Of a DNA stretch of 64,000 nt, positions 52,716 to 61,902 are shown piece by piece. The notes under the pieces were generated by a model, which saw only the letters and a list, made by a program, of their open reading frames with translations, searched no databases and had not been told where the DNA came from. The stretch is from Microbacterium rhizosphaerae (GTDB taxonomy: Bacteria > Actinomycetota > Actinomycetes > Actinomycetales > Microbacteriaceae): contig NZ_CP139368.1 in the NCBI RefSeq assembly GCF_034120055.1, positions 2,418,001 to 2,482,000 on the forward strand, written 5' to 3'. Numbering within the stretch: the first letter of the stretch is position 1; every line of letters starts with the position of its first letter. The translations under genes were made by a program, and so were the position numbers.

Positions 52716-53327
52716 ATGAAACGCGGCCTCACCGCCCTCGCCGCGCTCACGCTGCTCGGCGCACTCGTCCTGGCCGGGTGCTCGTCGGCCGGGGGCCCGA
52801 CGGTTCCCGCGCTCGGCTCGACATCGGGCACCGCGAACGCCGACGGCGGCTCAGGAGGCGATCGCGCCGCGAAGGTGCACGCGGTCGCCGAATGCATCCG
52901 CTCTCACGGCGCGCCGACCTACCAGGAGCCGGTCATCGACGCCGCCGGTCACGTGTACTCGGACACCCGGAGCCTCGACCGGCTGAGCCGCTCGGCCCTG
53001 GACGAGCTGGACCAGTCCTGCGGCGCATTGGCCGCGGCCGCCGGATACAGCCCGACCGACGAGCCCCCCGCCCCGCCGGCGCTGGTCGCCGCCGGGGTTC
53101 GCTCGGCCCAGTGTCTGCGCCAGCACGGTCTGCCGTCCATGCACGATCCGACGAGCGCATCGGCGTACACGCCGGGTCACGGATTCGGGCTCCGTGCCGG
53201 CGACCTGCCCAACAACGGCGCGCTGGGCAAGGACGACCCGGCGGTGCAGCGGGCCTTCGCCGCGTGCCGCGCGCTGCTCGACGCAGAGATCCGAGCCTCG
53301 GAGTTGACGAGCCTTGCGAAGGATTGA
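52716..53327 (+). CDS. lipoprotein heading the export operon
   Basis: 203 aa. Lipoprotein signal: TALAALTLLGALVLAGCSS, with lipobox LAGC (Cys at about 22). The mature part has paired cysteines (VAECIRSHGAPTYQEP, DQSCGALAAAAG, SAQCLRQHGLPSMHDP, FAACRALLDAEI), giving two similar halves each with C-x-R/Q-x-H-G. Family known only as actinobacterial lipoprotein next to MacB-like exporters. SD CGGAGGTGG lies in an inverted repeat. Confidence 0.85.
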   Translation: MKRGLTALAALTLLGALVLAGCSSAGGPTVPALGSTSGTANADGGSGGDRAAKVHAVAECIRSHGAPTYQEPVIDAAGHVYSDTRSLDRLSRSALDELDQSCGALAAAAGYSPTDEPPAPPALVAAGVRSAQCLRQHGLPSMHDPTSASAYTPGHGFGLRAGDLPNNGALGKDDPAVQRAFAACRALLDAEIRASELTSLAKD

Positions 53328-54408
53328 TCGCTCCGCCCTCTCGTGGGCTGCGGCCGCCGTTGCGCTCGTGGTCCTCGCGGCGGTCGGTGGCGGGGCGTGG
53401 GCGACATCCGCGGCCCATCCGACGGCGACCGTCGCGGCCGTGCCCACGAAGACCGCGACGGTCGAGCGGACGACCCTGTCGAGTACGACACAGCTGTCGG
53501 GCACCCTCGGGCACGGCGCCTCGCGGCCGCTCTTCAGCCCGGCATCCGGAACGGTCACCGCGGTCCCGATGCTCGGGTCGACGATCACCGCCGGCGGTGT
53601 CCTCTTCACGGTCGACGGACGACCGATCGTGCTGATGGGAGGCGCTGAACCAGCGTGGCGGGACTTCCACGTCGGCATGAGCGCGGGAGCGGACGTCCGC
53701 CAGTTGGAGGCCGATCTCGTCGACCTGGGGTTCGCGTCGGGCCTCGGCCTGACAGTCGACGACACCTACACGTCGCGAACGGCGACCGCCGTCGGGCGGT
53801 GGCAGCGTTCGCTCGGCCTTCCCGCGACCGGGTCGGTGAGCCGCTCCGACCTCGTGTTCGAGCCCGGCGCCGTGCGGATCCTGGGCCTCACGGCGCCACT
53901 CGGCTCCCGTGTCTCGGACGGCGAGCCGGCACTCATGGTCGGCTCGACATCGGTCGAGGTCACCGCTGCCGTCCCCGCCGCCCAGACCGACCTCGTCCAC
54001 CCCGGCGACAGGGTCACGGTGACGCTGCCGGCGGGACGGAGCGTGGCGGGTGCGGTGACTGCGGTGTCCACGGTCGCCGCATCCGACTCATCCGGCGCCG
54101 GCGGCCAGCAGAACAACGGTCCCGTCACCATCCCGGCCACGATCGTCCTGGACGACCCCTTACAGGCGGCCGGCCTCGACGAGGCGCCGGTCACCGTGCA
54201 GGTCACCGACCGGACCGTCACCGGCGTCCTCGCCGTGCCGATCACCGCCCTCGTCGCTCTCGCGGGCGGCGGCTACGGCGTCTACGTGGCACACGGATCC
54301 GCCCGCGATCTCGTCGCCGTCACGCCGGGCGTGTTCGCGGGGACCCGGGTTCAGGTCGATTCCGCCGCGCTGCGAGCCGGCGACCGAGTGGTGGTCCCGG
54401 CATCATGA
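53314..54408 (+). CDS. membrane fusion-type protein with peptidoglycan-binding domain
   Basis: 364 aa from TTG 53314, 14 nt inside the lipoprotein gene, with GGAG upstream. N-terminal helix SWAAAAVALVVLAAVGGGAWA. A PG_binding_1 domain is seen at about 120-175: SAGADVRQLEADLVDLGFASGLGLTVDDTYTSRTATAVGRWQRSLGL (in part). Flanking biotinyl-lipoyl-like strands fit the HlyD/MacA adapter fold common in Gram-positive ABC exporters. Partner of the next two genes. Confidence 0.85.
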   Translation: MRRIDRSALSWAAAAVALVVLAAVGGGAWATSAAHPTATVAAVPTKTATVERTTLSSTTQLSGTLGHGASRPLFSPASGTVTAVPMLGSTITAGGVLFTVDGRPIVLMGGAEPAWRDFHVGMSAGADVRQLEADLVDLGFASGLGLTVDDTYTSRTATAVGRWQRSLGLPATGSVSRSDLVFEPGAVRILGLTAPLGSRVSDGEPALMVGSTSVEVTAAVPAAQTDLVHPGDRVTVTLPAGRSVAGAVTAVSTVAASDSSGAGGQQNNGPVTIPATIVLDDPLQAAGLDEAPVTVQVTDRTVTGVLAVPITALVALAGGGYGVYVAHGSARDLVAVTPGVFAGTRVQVDSAALRAGDRVVVPAS

Positions 54409-55091
54409 CCCATCTCGTCAGCATGGACAGGGTGAGCAAGGTGTACGGCTCCCCGGTTCCGTTCACCGCCCTTCGGGACGCCTCCCTGACGATCGATGCC
54501 GGCGACACTGTCGCGGTCGTCGGGCCGTCAGGGTCGGGGAAGACCACGCTGCTCGGCATCCTCGGGGGACTCGAGCGTCCCAGCAGCGGGGCGGTGCAGA
54601 TCCTCGGGAACGATCTGGCCGCGCTGCCGGATGCGCAGGTGGCGGGCATCCGGGCCCACCGGATCGGCTTCGTCTTCCAGCGTTTCCACCTCATCGAGCA
54701 CCTGACGGTTCTTGAGAACGTGGCGACGGGCCTGCTGTACCACGGCGTCGGCGGCCGCGCGCGCCGCAGTTCCGCACAGGCGGCGCTCGAACGCGTCGGA
54801 CTCCATCGTCGCGCGTCGGAACGGGTCAGTCACCTCTCGGGCGGCGAGCGCCAGCGGGTCGCGATCGCACGGGCGATCATCGGGCATCCGAACCTGATCC
54901 TCGCCGATGAGCCGACGGGAAACCTCGACTCGGTGAACGGAGGGATGGTGATGAGCCTGCTCACGGGTCTTGCGGATGCCGACACCGCAGTCGTCGTCGT
55001 GACACACGACCCGACCGTCGCCACGAGACTCGGTCGTACGATCACCGTGCGTGACGGCGGGATCGTCGACAACACCGGGGAATCCGCATGA
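54405..55091 (+). CDS. MacB-type ABC transporter ATPase
   Basis: 228 aa. Walker A VVGPSGSGKTTLLGILGGLE, Q-loop GFVFQRFHLIEHLTVLENV, signature SHLSGGERQRVAIARAI and Walker B LILADEPTGNLDSV, all of the LolD/MacB class. ATGA overlap with the adapter gene and with the permease gene. Energises a mechanotransmission exporter for a peptide or lipid. Confidence 0.93.
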   Translation: MTHLVSMDRVSKVYGSPVPFTALRDASLTIDAGDTVAVVGPSGSGKTTLLGILGGLERPSSGAVQILGNDLAALPDAQVAGIRAHRIGFVFQRFHLIEHLTVLENVATGLLYHGVGGRARRSSAQAALERVGLHRRASERVSHLSGGERQRVAIARAIIGHPNLILADEPTGNLDSVNGGMVMSLLTGLADADTAVVVVTHDPTVATRLGRTITVRDGGIVDNTGESA

Positions 55092-56290
55092 GCGCGGAAT
55101 CGCCGCGGTCCGTGCTGCGTGTCAGCGACGCCGTCGCCGCAGGACTGATCGGGATGCGGGCGCGGAAGGCCCGCAGCATCCTCTCCGTCGTCGGCATCGC
55201 CGTCGCCGTCGCATCCCTCGTCTGCGTGACCGGCCTCGCCGCGTCCGCCCAGGCAGCCCTGATCGATCAACTCGGCAGGGACGGAAACCTCCTCACGGTC
55301 GCGGCCGGGCAGACGTTCAGCGGCAACCCCACGCCCCTGCCGCCGACCGCGGCGGCGATGATCCGCGCGATCCCGCCGGTCAGCTCGGTCGTCCAGGTCG
55401 GCTCCGTGCCCGGCGCGACTGTGCGCCGCACTGCCGCCATCCCCGCTCTCCAGACCAACGGCATCAGCGTGCTCGCAGCCGATCCCGCCCTTCTCGACGT
55501 GATCACCGCTCCGGTGATCGCCGGGCACTACCTCGACCCGGTCGGCCAGACCTACCCGGAAGTCGTCCTCGGCTACAGCGCCGCGCAGAACCTCGGCGTC
55601 GACCGGATCGACGCTGAGACCTCGGTCGTCATCGACGGAAGCACCTGGCCTGTCGTCGGCATCCTCGCGCCATCGAGCCTCGCCCCCGAGATCGACGACT
55701 CCGCACTCGTGTCCTTCCCGATCGCCCAGCGCCTCCTTCGGTTCGACGGCGCTGCCACGCGGATCTACCTACGCGCAGACCCCGACGAGGTCGCGGCGGT
55801 CGCCGCCATCCTCCCCTTCACCGCGTCTCCGCAGCAGCCGGAAGCCGTCGCGGTGCGCAGGCCATCCGCGATTCTGATCGCCCGCATCGCCGCCAAAGAC
55901 GCCTTCACCGGACTCTTCATCGCCCTGGCCGGCGTCGTGCTCCTGGTCGGCGGTCTCAGCATCGCCAACGTCATGGTCGTGTCGGTCATCGAGCGCCGAT
56001 CCGAGATCGGGCTCCGCCGCGCGCTCGGAGCGCGGTCACGCCACATCGCGACGCAGTTCCTCGCGGAATCGACCCTTCTCGCTCTGGGCGGAGGGGTAGC
56101 CGGCGCAGTCCTCGGTGCCGGCATCACGGCCGCGGTTGCGAGCGTGCAGCGCGAGGTCGTCGTGCTTCCGCCCCTGGCGCTGGCCGCCGCATTGACGGCG
56201 TCGATGGTGGTGGGAATCGCCGCCGGCGTCTACCCGGCGATCCGCGCGGCGCGGCTTCCCCCCGCCGAGGCGCTCCGTGCTCCCGAGTAG
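55088..56290 (+). CDS. MacB/FtsX-family ABC permease
   Basis: 400 aa. First helix at about 30-50 (ILSVVGIAVAVASLVCVTGLAA), an external domain of about 200 residues, then three C-terminal helices with the FtsX pattern: GLFIALAGVVLLVGGLSIANVMVVSVIERRSEIGLRRALGA, then GGGVAGAVLGAGITAAVA and ALTASMVVGIAAGVYPAIRAARL (in parts). Starts ATGA inside the ATPase gene. Last gene of the operon. Confidence 0.92.
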   Translation: MSAESPRSVLRVSDAVAAGLIGMRARKARSILSVVGIAVAVASLVCVTGLAASAQAALIDQLGRDGNLLTVAAGQTFSGNPTPLPPTAAAMIRAIPPVSSVVQVGSVPGATVRRTAAIPALQTNGISVLAADPALLDVITAPVIAGHYLDPVGQTYPEVVLGYSAAQNLGVDRIDAETSVVIDGSTWPVVGILAPSSLAPEIDDSALVSFPIAQRLLRFDGAATRIYLRADPDEVAAVAAILPFTASPQQPEAVAVRRPSAILIARIAAKDAFTGLFIALAGVVLLVGGLSIANVMVVSVIERRSEIGLRRALGARSRHIATQFLAESTLLALGGGVAGAVLGAGITAAVASVQREVVVLPPLALAAALTASMVVGIAAGVYPAIRAARLPPAEALRAPE

Positions 56291-56560
56291 CAGACCATCG
56301 CGCTGTAAGAGCCGACCGCACCGGTCGAGCCGATCTGAGTGCAGACCGAGGTCATCCGAGCGTGACGCGCAATGACCGAATGGGGATGGCAAACGCGTGG
56401 TCTGGACGCCGTACGCGATGTGCCTCCATCAGGCATCGCGCGCTGCTGATCATGTCCTGACCTCGGGGCTGCACGGGGCGACTCAAGGGGGGACCTCTCG
56501 TCGCTATTGTGACGATAGGCAAGCGTGGTTTGCCCATCGGTATCGCGAAGGAGCGCTGGG
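56291..56560. other. intergenic gap, 270 bp
   Basis: Between the permease stop and the hydrolase start. I see no box of the dormancy type, no clear hairpin and no reading frame with a ribosome site. Confidence 0.5.
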
Positions 56561-57352
56561 ATGCTCGTGACCACTGCCTCAGACGGGACCGATGTCGAGG
56601 CGTTCGACGAGGGTTCCGGCCCGATCATCCTCGTTGTGCCGCCGGGGATGGACGATGGCTCCGGCTATGCGCGGGTCGCGGCAACTCTGGCCGACCGCTT
56701 CCGCGTGCTGCGGCTGCGCAGGCGCCAGTACCGCCTTGACCTGCCCGCACCGGTCACGATCGCCGACGAGGTGCGCGATATCGAGGCGCTGGTTCGGGCA
56801 GTGGACGAACAGATGCTCCTTGTCGGCCACTCCTCCGGCGCTGTGGTCGCGCTCGAGGCGCTGGTGGCGATGCCGCACGCGTTCATCGGCGCCGTGCTGT
56901 ACGAGCCCCCGGTGGTTACGGACCTGCCGCTCGGCGAGCCCGGAGCCGAGGCAGCCACCCGCGCAGCAGTGGATGCGGGCAAGCCCGGTGCAGCGTTGGC
57001 GATCTTCTTACGAGACGTCGTCCGCATCCCCGCGGCGGCTGCTTGGCTGACCCGTGCCGCCCTGCCGTTCATGCCGAAATACAAAGCTCTCGTCCCTCGC
57101 CAGATCGACGACCTCAGCTCGCTCATCGCGCTCGGCGACCGGCGCGATGCATACCGCGGCATCGCCACGCCCGTGCTCCTGCTCGGAGGGGGCAAGAGCC
57201 CCTCCCATCTCGCCGCCAGGCTGGACGCGCTTCAGGAGATCCTGCCCCACTGCAGCCGCGCCGTCATGCCGTCCCAGGGCCACACCGCGAACACCCAAGG
57301 CGTTGACGAACTCGCCAAGATCATCGCCCGATATGCCGAGACCCGCGACTGA
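56561..57352 (+). CDS. alpha/beta hydrolase
   Basis: 263 aa. Canonical order: oxyanion segment GPIILVVPPGMDDGSGYA, nucleophile elbow LLVGHSSGAVVALEAL, acidic residue near TPVLLLGGGKSP and histidine in MPSQGHTANTQGVDELAK. No signal peptide. GAAGGAGCG precedes the ATG at 56561. Substrate not predictable. No operon partners. Confidence 0.9.
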   Translation: MLVTTASDGTDVEAFDEGSGPIILVVPPGMDDGSGYARVAATLADRFRVLRLRRRQYRLDLPAPVTIADEVRDIEALVRAVDEQMLLVGHSSGAVVALEALVAMPHAFIGAVLYEPPVVTDLPLGEPGAEAATRAAVDAGKPGAALAIFLRDVVRIPAAAAWLTRAALPFMPKYKALVPRQIDDLSSLIALGDRRDAYRGIATPVLLLGGGKSPSHLAARLDALQEILPHCSRAVMPSQGHTANTQGVDELAKIIARYAETRD

Positions 57353-57724
57353 CCCGACGACACCTAACCGGCTGTGGTTTCGGTCCTGGGGTATGGCAGC
57401 AGACTGCCCAACATCGCCTCCACCGCGCGATGCCCGGTTGAGCATCCTTTGGCAAACGTGCGCCGACGAGCCGGGTAGCGAGGTGGGCAAGCACCTTCGC
57501 GGCCACTGGCGGCGTGGTCAGGGCTGATTCGGGTAACCGGAGGCCCAATTTGGGACGTATCCGGTGATGCACCTGCGACCGTGAATCGAGACCGGTTGCG
57601 CCCGCATCGCTGCATGCGATCGCGGCGGCCGAGTTGGTATCAACAGACCCGGCACGGCCTCTCCGGGTACGAGGGAGAGGTCCATCACGACGGGCGACAC
57701 CGTCGTCGATTCAAGGGAGCCATC
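57353..57724. other. gap of 372 bp without a recognised gene
   Basis: The open frame of the next gene extends to 57581, but the first 48 codons look non-coding (Arg/His-rich, no ribosome site). The only motif I see is GGGAG just before the GTG at 57725. Confidence 0.5.
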
Positions 57725-59284
57725 GTGCCACACGTGACGATCCAATCTCCACAGCCCGACTTCGTCGTGCCCGACGGTCAGGCCCTGCACGTCGCCGGGG
57801 TGGCGACAGGGACCGGTGGGTTCGAGCCCGTGCTCGTGGACGCAGTGCAGGTCAGCGTCGACGGCGGCCCGGCGGTGGCGGCGACCAAGCATGTGGTCGC
57901 TCATCAGAAGGTCCCGACCGTGACGTTCTCCGCCTCCGTCGCCGTGGGCGACCAACCGGGTGCGCACACGGTGACCGTGGTCGTGACCGACGACAACCAG
58001 GCCCACGCGTCGGCGTCGGTCCAGGTGCTGCGCGACATCTCCGTCGTCGTGCCGCCGCCGGCGATCCTCATCGACCTCGAACCTCCGTTCCCGACGACGG
58101 CGGACGACCCGTCGGTTCAGGACCTCGTCGGCACGGTGGCGCAGACGCTGGCCACCCAGGCCTCCCAGCTGACGTCGGCCGGGCTGCTGCTGGTCGGGCC
58201 CAACGTCATCGCTACGCAGGACGGCAGCGGCATACCGATCCTGCGACTCGGGGTCTGGCTGCTGGATGCGGGCTTCCCGGTGCAACCGCCGGCACCGCCG
58301 CAGTTCCCGCTCCCCCGCCTGTCCCCGCCGCAAGCGGTCGCCGGGTTCGCCCTCGTGCCGCCCCTGCGGCGCGGGCACCGCACCGGGTTCACCGACACAC
58401 CCTTCGGTGTCCGTGTCCCCGAGACCACGCTGCAACGCCTCGCTGACTTCGCTCGTGTGCAGGCGGGGAACTCCGACGTGGAGTCGATCACGGTCACCCT
58501 GTCGGCGCCGGCCACTGCGTCGACCGTGGTGAGCGGCTCACACCTGGGGATCAGCTTCTCGATCGACATCGAGGAAACCCTGTCTGTCGCGCCGGTTGCC
58601 GGTGTCGATCCGCCTCAGTCGATTCCGCACGTCGACTCGGAGTATTCGACGAATGTGGGCAGCTTTCTGGACTGGCTGATCGGCGCGCTGATCCCCATCG
58701 TCGGCGGCATCCTCGTCATCGGATCTGTCGAGCTGGCGGAGAACGCCGACCAAGTGCCCGGCGTGGTCACCGGGCTGCTGTCCGGTCTCCCGGGCCGCGT
58801 GGCGGTGCACAACACGAGCCTGCCTGCGCAGGCGCAATCGCAGTTCGACTTTCCCCAGGTCGTACTCGACTGGTCGGCATTCGGCGTCAACGATGACGGG
58901 CTGGAAGGCGCCGGTGACGCGATCATCGCCGAGCGCAATCAGGCCGGTGCCCGCCTGACCGTGGCCGGCCCGGGATCGCTCAACATCCCCCACGGAGAAT
59001 TCGACGTCGACACCGTGTACCGGCTCCAGCTCTGGCAGATCCGACCCGACGACGGCGGTCTCACCTGGCGGTTCCATCCCCCCGTCGGCACCGAGCACAC
59101 CGGCACCGCCGACCCCGGAGTACTGGCCGAGGGCGCTGACGTCGACTTCGACTTCGTGCTCCCGCCCCACTCCCTGCAGGGGACATTCACCATCTCGGCC
59201 ACCGCCATCGAGACATGCGGCACAGATGCCACCAAGACGATTTCCGCGACGGCGACGAAGTCCATCCTCGTCCGCACGCACTGA
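57725..59284 (+). CDS. large hypothetical protein with an N-terminal Ig-like domain
   Basis: 519 aa from GTG 57725 (AAGGGAG upstream). Residues about 1-100 read as an Ig-like beta sandwich: VTIQSPQPDFVVPDGQALHVAG, VDAVQVSVDGGPAVAAT and PGAHTVTVVVTDDNQAHASASV. The middle has a Pro-rich piece and ISFSIDIEETLSVAP; a single hydrophobic stretch (FLDWLIGALIPIVGGILVIGSVEL) occurs near 310-335. The C-terminal part is again beta-rich. No signal peptide. I do not recognise the full-length family. Confidence 0.75.
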   Translation: MPHVTIQSPQPDFVVPDGQALHVAGVATGTGGFEPVLVDAVQVSVDGGPAVAATKHVVAHQKVPTVTFSASVAVGDQPGAHTVTVVVTDDNQAHASASVQVLRDISVVVPPPAILIDLEPPFPTTADDPSVQDLVGTVAQTLATQASQLTSAGLLLVGPNVIATQDGSGIPILRLGVWLLDAGFPVQPPAPPQFPLPRLSPPQAVAGFALVPPLRRGHRTGFTDTPFGVRVPETTLQRLADFARVQAGNSDVESITVTLSAPATASTVVSGSHLGISFSIDIEETLSVAPVAGVDPPQSIPHVDSEYSTNVGSFLDWLIGALIPIVGGILVIGSVELAENADQVPGVVTGLLSGLPGRVAVHNTSLPAQAQSQFDFPQVVLDWSAFGVNDDGLEGAGDAIIAERNQAGARLTVAGPGSLNIPHGEFDVDTVYRLQLWQIRPDDGGLTWRFHPPVGTEHTGTADPGVLAEGADVDFDFVLPPHSLQGTFTISATAIETCGTDATKTISATATKSILVRTH

Positions 59285-59535
59285 CATGCAATCAGGCGGC
59301 GAGCCCCGTTGCCGCATCAGCGTCGCCGTGCAAGAAAGACGCCGCGACCACTCGTCCGCGGACGTCTCGATGCTCAGCAACGCGGGTTACCGTCGGAGCA
59401 GACATCGCACGCTATCCGTTCTCACCCGCCACGGCGCGGATGGCGTCCGTCGACGTGCCTTTTTTGTGTACGGGATCTGGGACTTTTCGTCGTACGGATG
59501 TTCTAACGGATTGAACCGCGGCATCATGGATATTC

Positions 59536-59871
59536 GTGGGGACGAACCGGCGATATCCGCACCACGCGGGCCAGCTAGCGGAGGAACGGGTGCTCCGCGA
59601 GGCCGCGCAGCACGGCCCGTTGCAATCCCTCACCCCTGAGCAAGTCAGGTATGGTGCTGTCCCCCTCACGACGGTTCCGGATCGGACGGTCGTGTGGGGG
59701 CTCGCCTGGCTGCGCTTCGGGGACGCGGATGTGCGGGCGACGGTGCAGATCCGCAGATGGACGGACAACGCGGTGGATGTGGTGGTCGACGTCGACGGGC
59801 AGGAGCAGCGCGTATGGATCTGGAGGTCTGCATGTGACCCCCTCAAGAACAGGCAAGACGCCTGGTCGTAG
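59536..59871 (+). CDS. hypothetical protein, 111 aa
   Basis: From GTG 59536. Contains SLTPEQVRYGAVPLTTVPDRTVVWGLAWLRFGDADVRATVQIRRWTDNAVDVVVDVDGQE (in part), a small beta-strand-rich protein. No ribosome site is clear. Codon use looks coding. Family not recognised; start uncertain. Confidence 0.6.
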   Translation: MGTNRRYPHHAGQLAEERVLREAAQHGPLQSLTPEQVRYGAVPLTTVPDRTVVWGLAWLRFGDADVRATVQIRRWTDNAVDVVVDVDGQEQRVWIWRSACDPLKNRQDAWS

Positions 59872-59881
59872 CGTCAGCGCC

Positions 59882-60091
59882 ATGATGAACCTCGACGAAG
59901 GGCTCTATATCAAGCCCGATGGCACGTCTGTGCGGATTCCGCGTCGGAATCTCCCTCCGAACGCGCAGAACAAGAACTACGTGATCGGGATCTCGTTCTA
60001 CGACGGTGACGGCGGGGACAAGGTGCTCGGGGACGTGGAAGAGCTCGAGGTGTGGGCGGCTCCCGGAGTGGGATTCCGGCCGCTGTCGTAG
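59882..60091 (+). CDS. hypothetical protein, 69 aa, possibly leaderless
   Basis: MMNLDEGLYIKPDGTSVRIP at the start, then NYVIGISFYDGDGGDKVLGDV. TAGCGT lies at 59869-59874, 7 nt before the ATG at 59882, a leaderless-type arrangement. Acidic, soluble, unknown function. Confidence 0.6.
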   Translation: MMNLDEGLYIKPDGTSVRIPRRNLPPNAQNKNYVIGISFYDGDGGDKVLGDVEELEVWAAPGVGFRPLS

Positions 60092-60146
60092 CTTCGCTAT
60101 CGCACGTATATTGCACGACCGCTTCAGAACGGTCGACGCGACAAAC

Positions 60147-60172
60147 GCAAAACCCCCGGATTACCGGGGGTT
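60147..60172 (-). terminator. rho-independent terminator of tRNA-Gln
   Basis: Stem CCCCCGG/CCGGGGG (60153-60159 / 60164-60170) with a 4-nt loop, followed on the minus strand by TTTT. Immediately downstream of the tRNA. Confidence 0.88.
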
Positions 60173-60180
60173 GTCGTTTG

Positions 60181-60252
60181 CTGGGGTACCTGGACTCGAA
60201 CCAAGAACAACTGAACCAGAATCAGCCGTGTTGCCAATTACACCATACCCCA
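60181..60252 (-). tRNA. tRNA-Gln (anticodon CUG)
   Basis: 72 nt on the minus strand, CCA not encoded. Acceptor stem TGGGGTA/TACCCCA, D arm around GTGTAATTGGCAACAC, anticodon arm GCTGA-TTCTGGT-TCAGT with anticodon CTG, and T arm CTTGG-TTCGAGT-CCAGG. Followed by a good terminator, and 84 nt from gltX on the same strand. Confidence 0.95.
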
Positions 60253-60336
60253 AGGCTTTTCGACCGAAGTCGTGCCGAGGATCGAGCTTACCCGATCCCC
60301 GGCACGCGGCCAAACCGAGCGCGCCGCTCGGGCGCG

Positions 60337-61875
60337 TCAGCCGACGGTCTGCACGAGGGCGCCGAGGCGGCGCACCGTCTCGGCCTTGCCGAGCAGCTCC
60401 ATCGACTCGAAAAGCGGCGGCGAGACACGGCGGCCGCTCGTCGCGACGCGCAGCGGACCGTAGGCGACGCGCGGCTTCAGGCCGAGGCCGCCCTCCTCGA
60501 CGGGGCTCACGAGCGCGTCGACGAGGGCGTGCTGGATGCCCTCCGCGGTGAAGTCGGCTTCGGGCACGAGCTGGAGCGCGCCGACGGAGGCGACGAGCAC
60601 CTCGCCCGCGTTCGCGGGCAGGGAGGCGAGGGCGTCCTCCTGGTAGGAGACCTCGTCCGTGAAGAGGAAGCCGAGGAGCCCCGGAAGCTCGCCGAGCAGC
60701 TGCACGCGCCCCTGGACGAGCGGTGCGGCGCGGAACGCGAGCACGAGCTGCTCATGCGTCGGCTCGGCCTTGCCCGCGCCGAAGACGTCGGCATCGACGA
60801 GGTACGGCAGCATCCGCTCCGCGAAGTCCTTCTCCGCAAGCATGCGGATGTGATCGCCGTTGATCGCCTCCGCCTTCTTCTGGTCGAAGCGAGCCGGGTT
60901 CGGGTTGACGTTGACGATGTCGAACGCCTCCACCAGCTCGGCACGCGAGAAGACGTCACGATCGGGTGCGAGCGACCAGCCGAGCAGCGACAGGTAGTTG
61001 AGCAGGCCCTCGTGGATGAAGCCGCTCGCCCGCAGCAGGAACAGGTCCGCCTTCGGGTCCCGCTTCGACAGCTTCTTGGTGCCGGTCTCGCCGAGGACGA
61101 GAGGCATGTGCGCGAAGCGCGGGACGAACGTCGTGACGCCGGCATCCACCAGCGCGCCGTACAGCGCGAGCTGGCGCGCGGTCGACGGCATGAGGTCCTC
61201 GCCGCGGATCACGTGGGTGATGCCCATCAACGCGTCGTCGACGGGGTTCGTGAACGGGTAGAGCGGCACTCCCCCGGCGCGCACGAGCACGAAGTCCGGG
61301 AACGACCCGGCCGGGAACGTCACCTCGCCCCGGATCATGTCGACGTACGTGATGTCGTCGTCCGGTACGCGCAGGCGCCACGCGGGCTCGCGTCCCTCGG
61401 CGCGGAAGGCCGCCTTCTGCTCGTCGCTGAGATCGCGGTCGAAGTTGTCGTAGCCGAGCTGCTTCGCGCGCCCGTTCGCCTCGTTGCGCGCGTCGATCTC
61501 CTCGGGCGTCGAGTACGACTCGTAGACGGCACCGGATGCGATGAGCTTGTCGAGCACCTCGCGGTAGATGTCATGACGCTGCGACTGGCGGTACGGGCCG
61601 TGCGGGCCGCCCTTCTCGACCCCCTCGTCCCAGTCGATCTCGAGCCACGTCAGCGCGTCGACGAGCTGCTGGTAGCTCTCCTCGCTGTCGCGCGCGGCAT
61701 CCGTGTCCTCCACGCGGAAGACCATCTTGCCGCCGGTGTGCCGCGCGTATGCCCAGTTGAACAGGGCCGTGCGGACCATGCCGACGTGCGGCAGTCCGGT
61801 GGGCGAGGGACAGAACCGCACGCGCACATCGGCGCCGCTCGCGGTCGTGGTTCGGGGATCGGGTGCAGAAGCCAT
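60337..61875 (-). CDS. gltX: glutamyl-tRNA synthetase
   Basis: 512 aa, class I. HIGH region [23 protein letters not shown] (H-V-G-M variant), KMSKS region [18 protein letters not shown], and [19 protein letters not shown]. Actinobacteria without GlnRS use a non-discriminating GluRS that also charges tRNA-Gln, followed by GatCAB amidation; the neighbouring tRNA-Gln fits but does not prove this. Start at ATG 61875; TAGACT lies 7 nt upstream, suggesting a leaderless message. Confidence 0.95.
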   Translation of the reverse strand: MASAPDPRTTTASGADVRVRFCPSPTGLPHVGMVRTALFNWAYARHTGGKMVFRVEDTDAARDSEESYQQLVDALTWLEIDWDEGVEKGGPHGPYRQSQRHDIYREVLDKLIASGAVYESYSTPEEIDARNEANGRAKQLGYDNFDRDLSDEQKAAFRAEGREPAWRLRVPDDDITYVDMIRGEVTFPAGSFPDFVLVRAGGVPLYPFTNPVDDALMGITHVIRGEDLMPSTARQLALYGALVDAGVTTFVPRFAHMPLVLGETGTKKLSKRDPKADLFLLRASGFIHEGLLNYLSLLGWSLAPDRDVFSRAELVEAFDIVNVNPNPARFDQKKAEAINGDHIRMLAEKDFAERMLPYLVDADVFGAGKAEPTHEQLVLAFRAAPLVQGRVQLLGELPGLLGFLFTDEVSYQEDALASLPANAGEVLVASVGALQLVPEADFTAEGIQHALVDALVSPVEEGGLGLKPRVAYGPLRVATSGRRVSPPLFESMELLGKAETVRRLGALVQTVG

Positions 61876-61902
61876 CCTGCCCAGTCTATTCGGCGGCACC
61901 TC

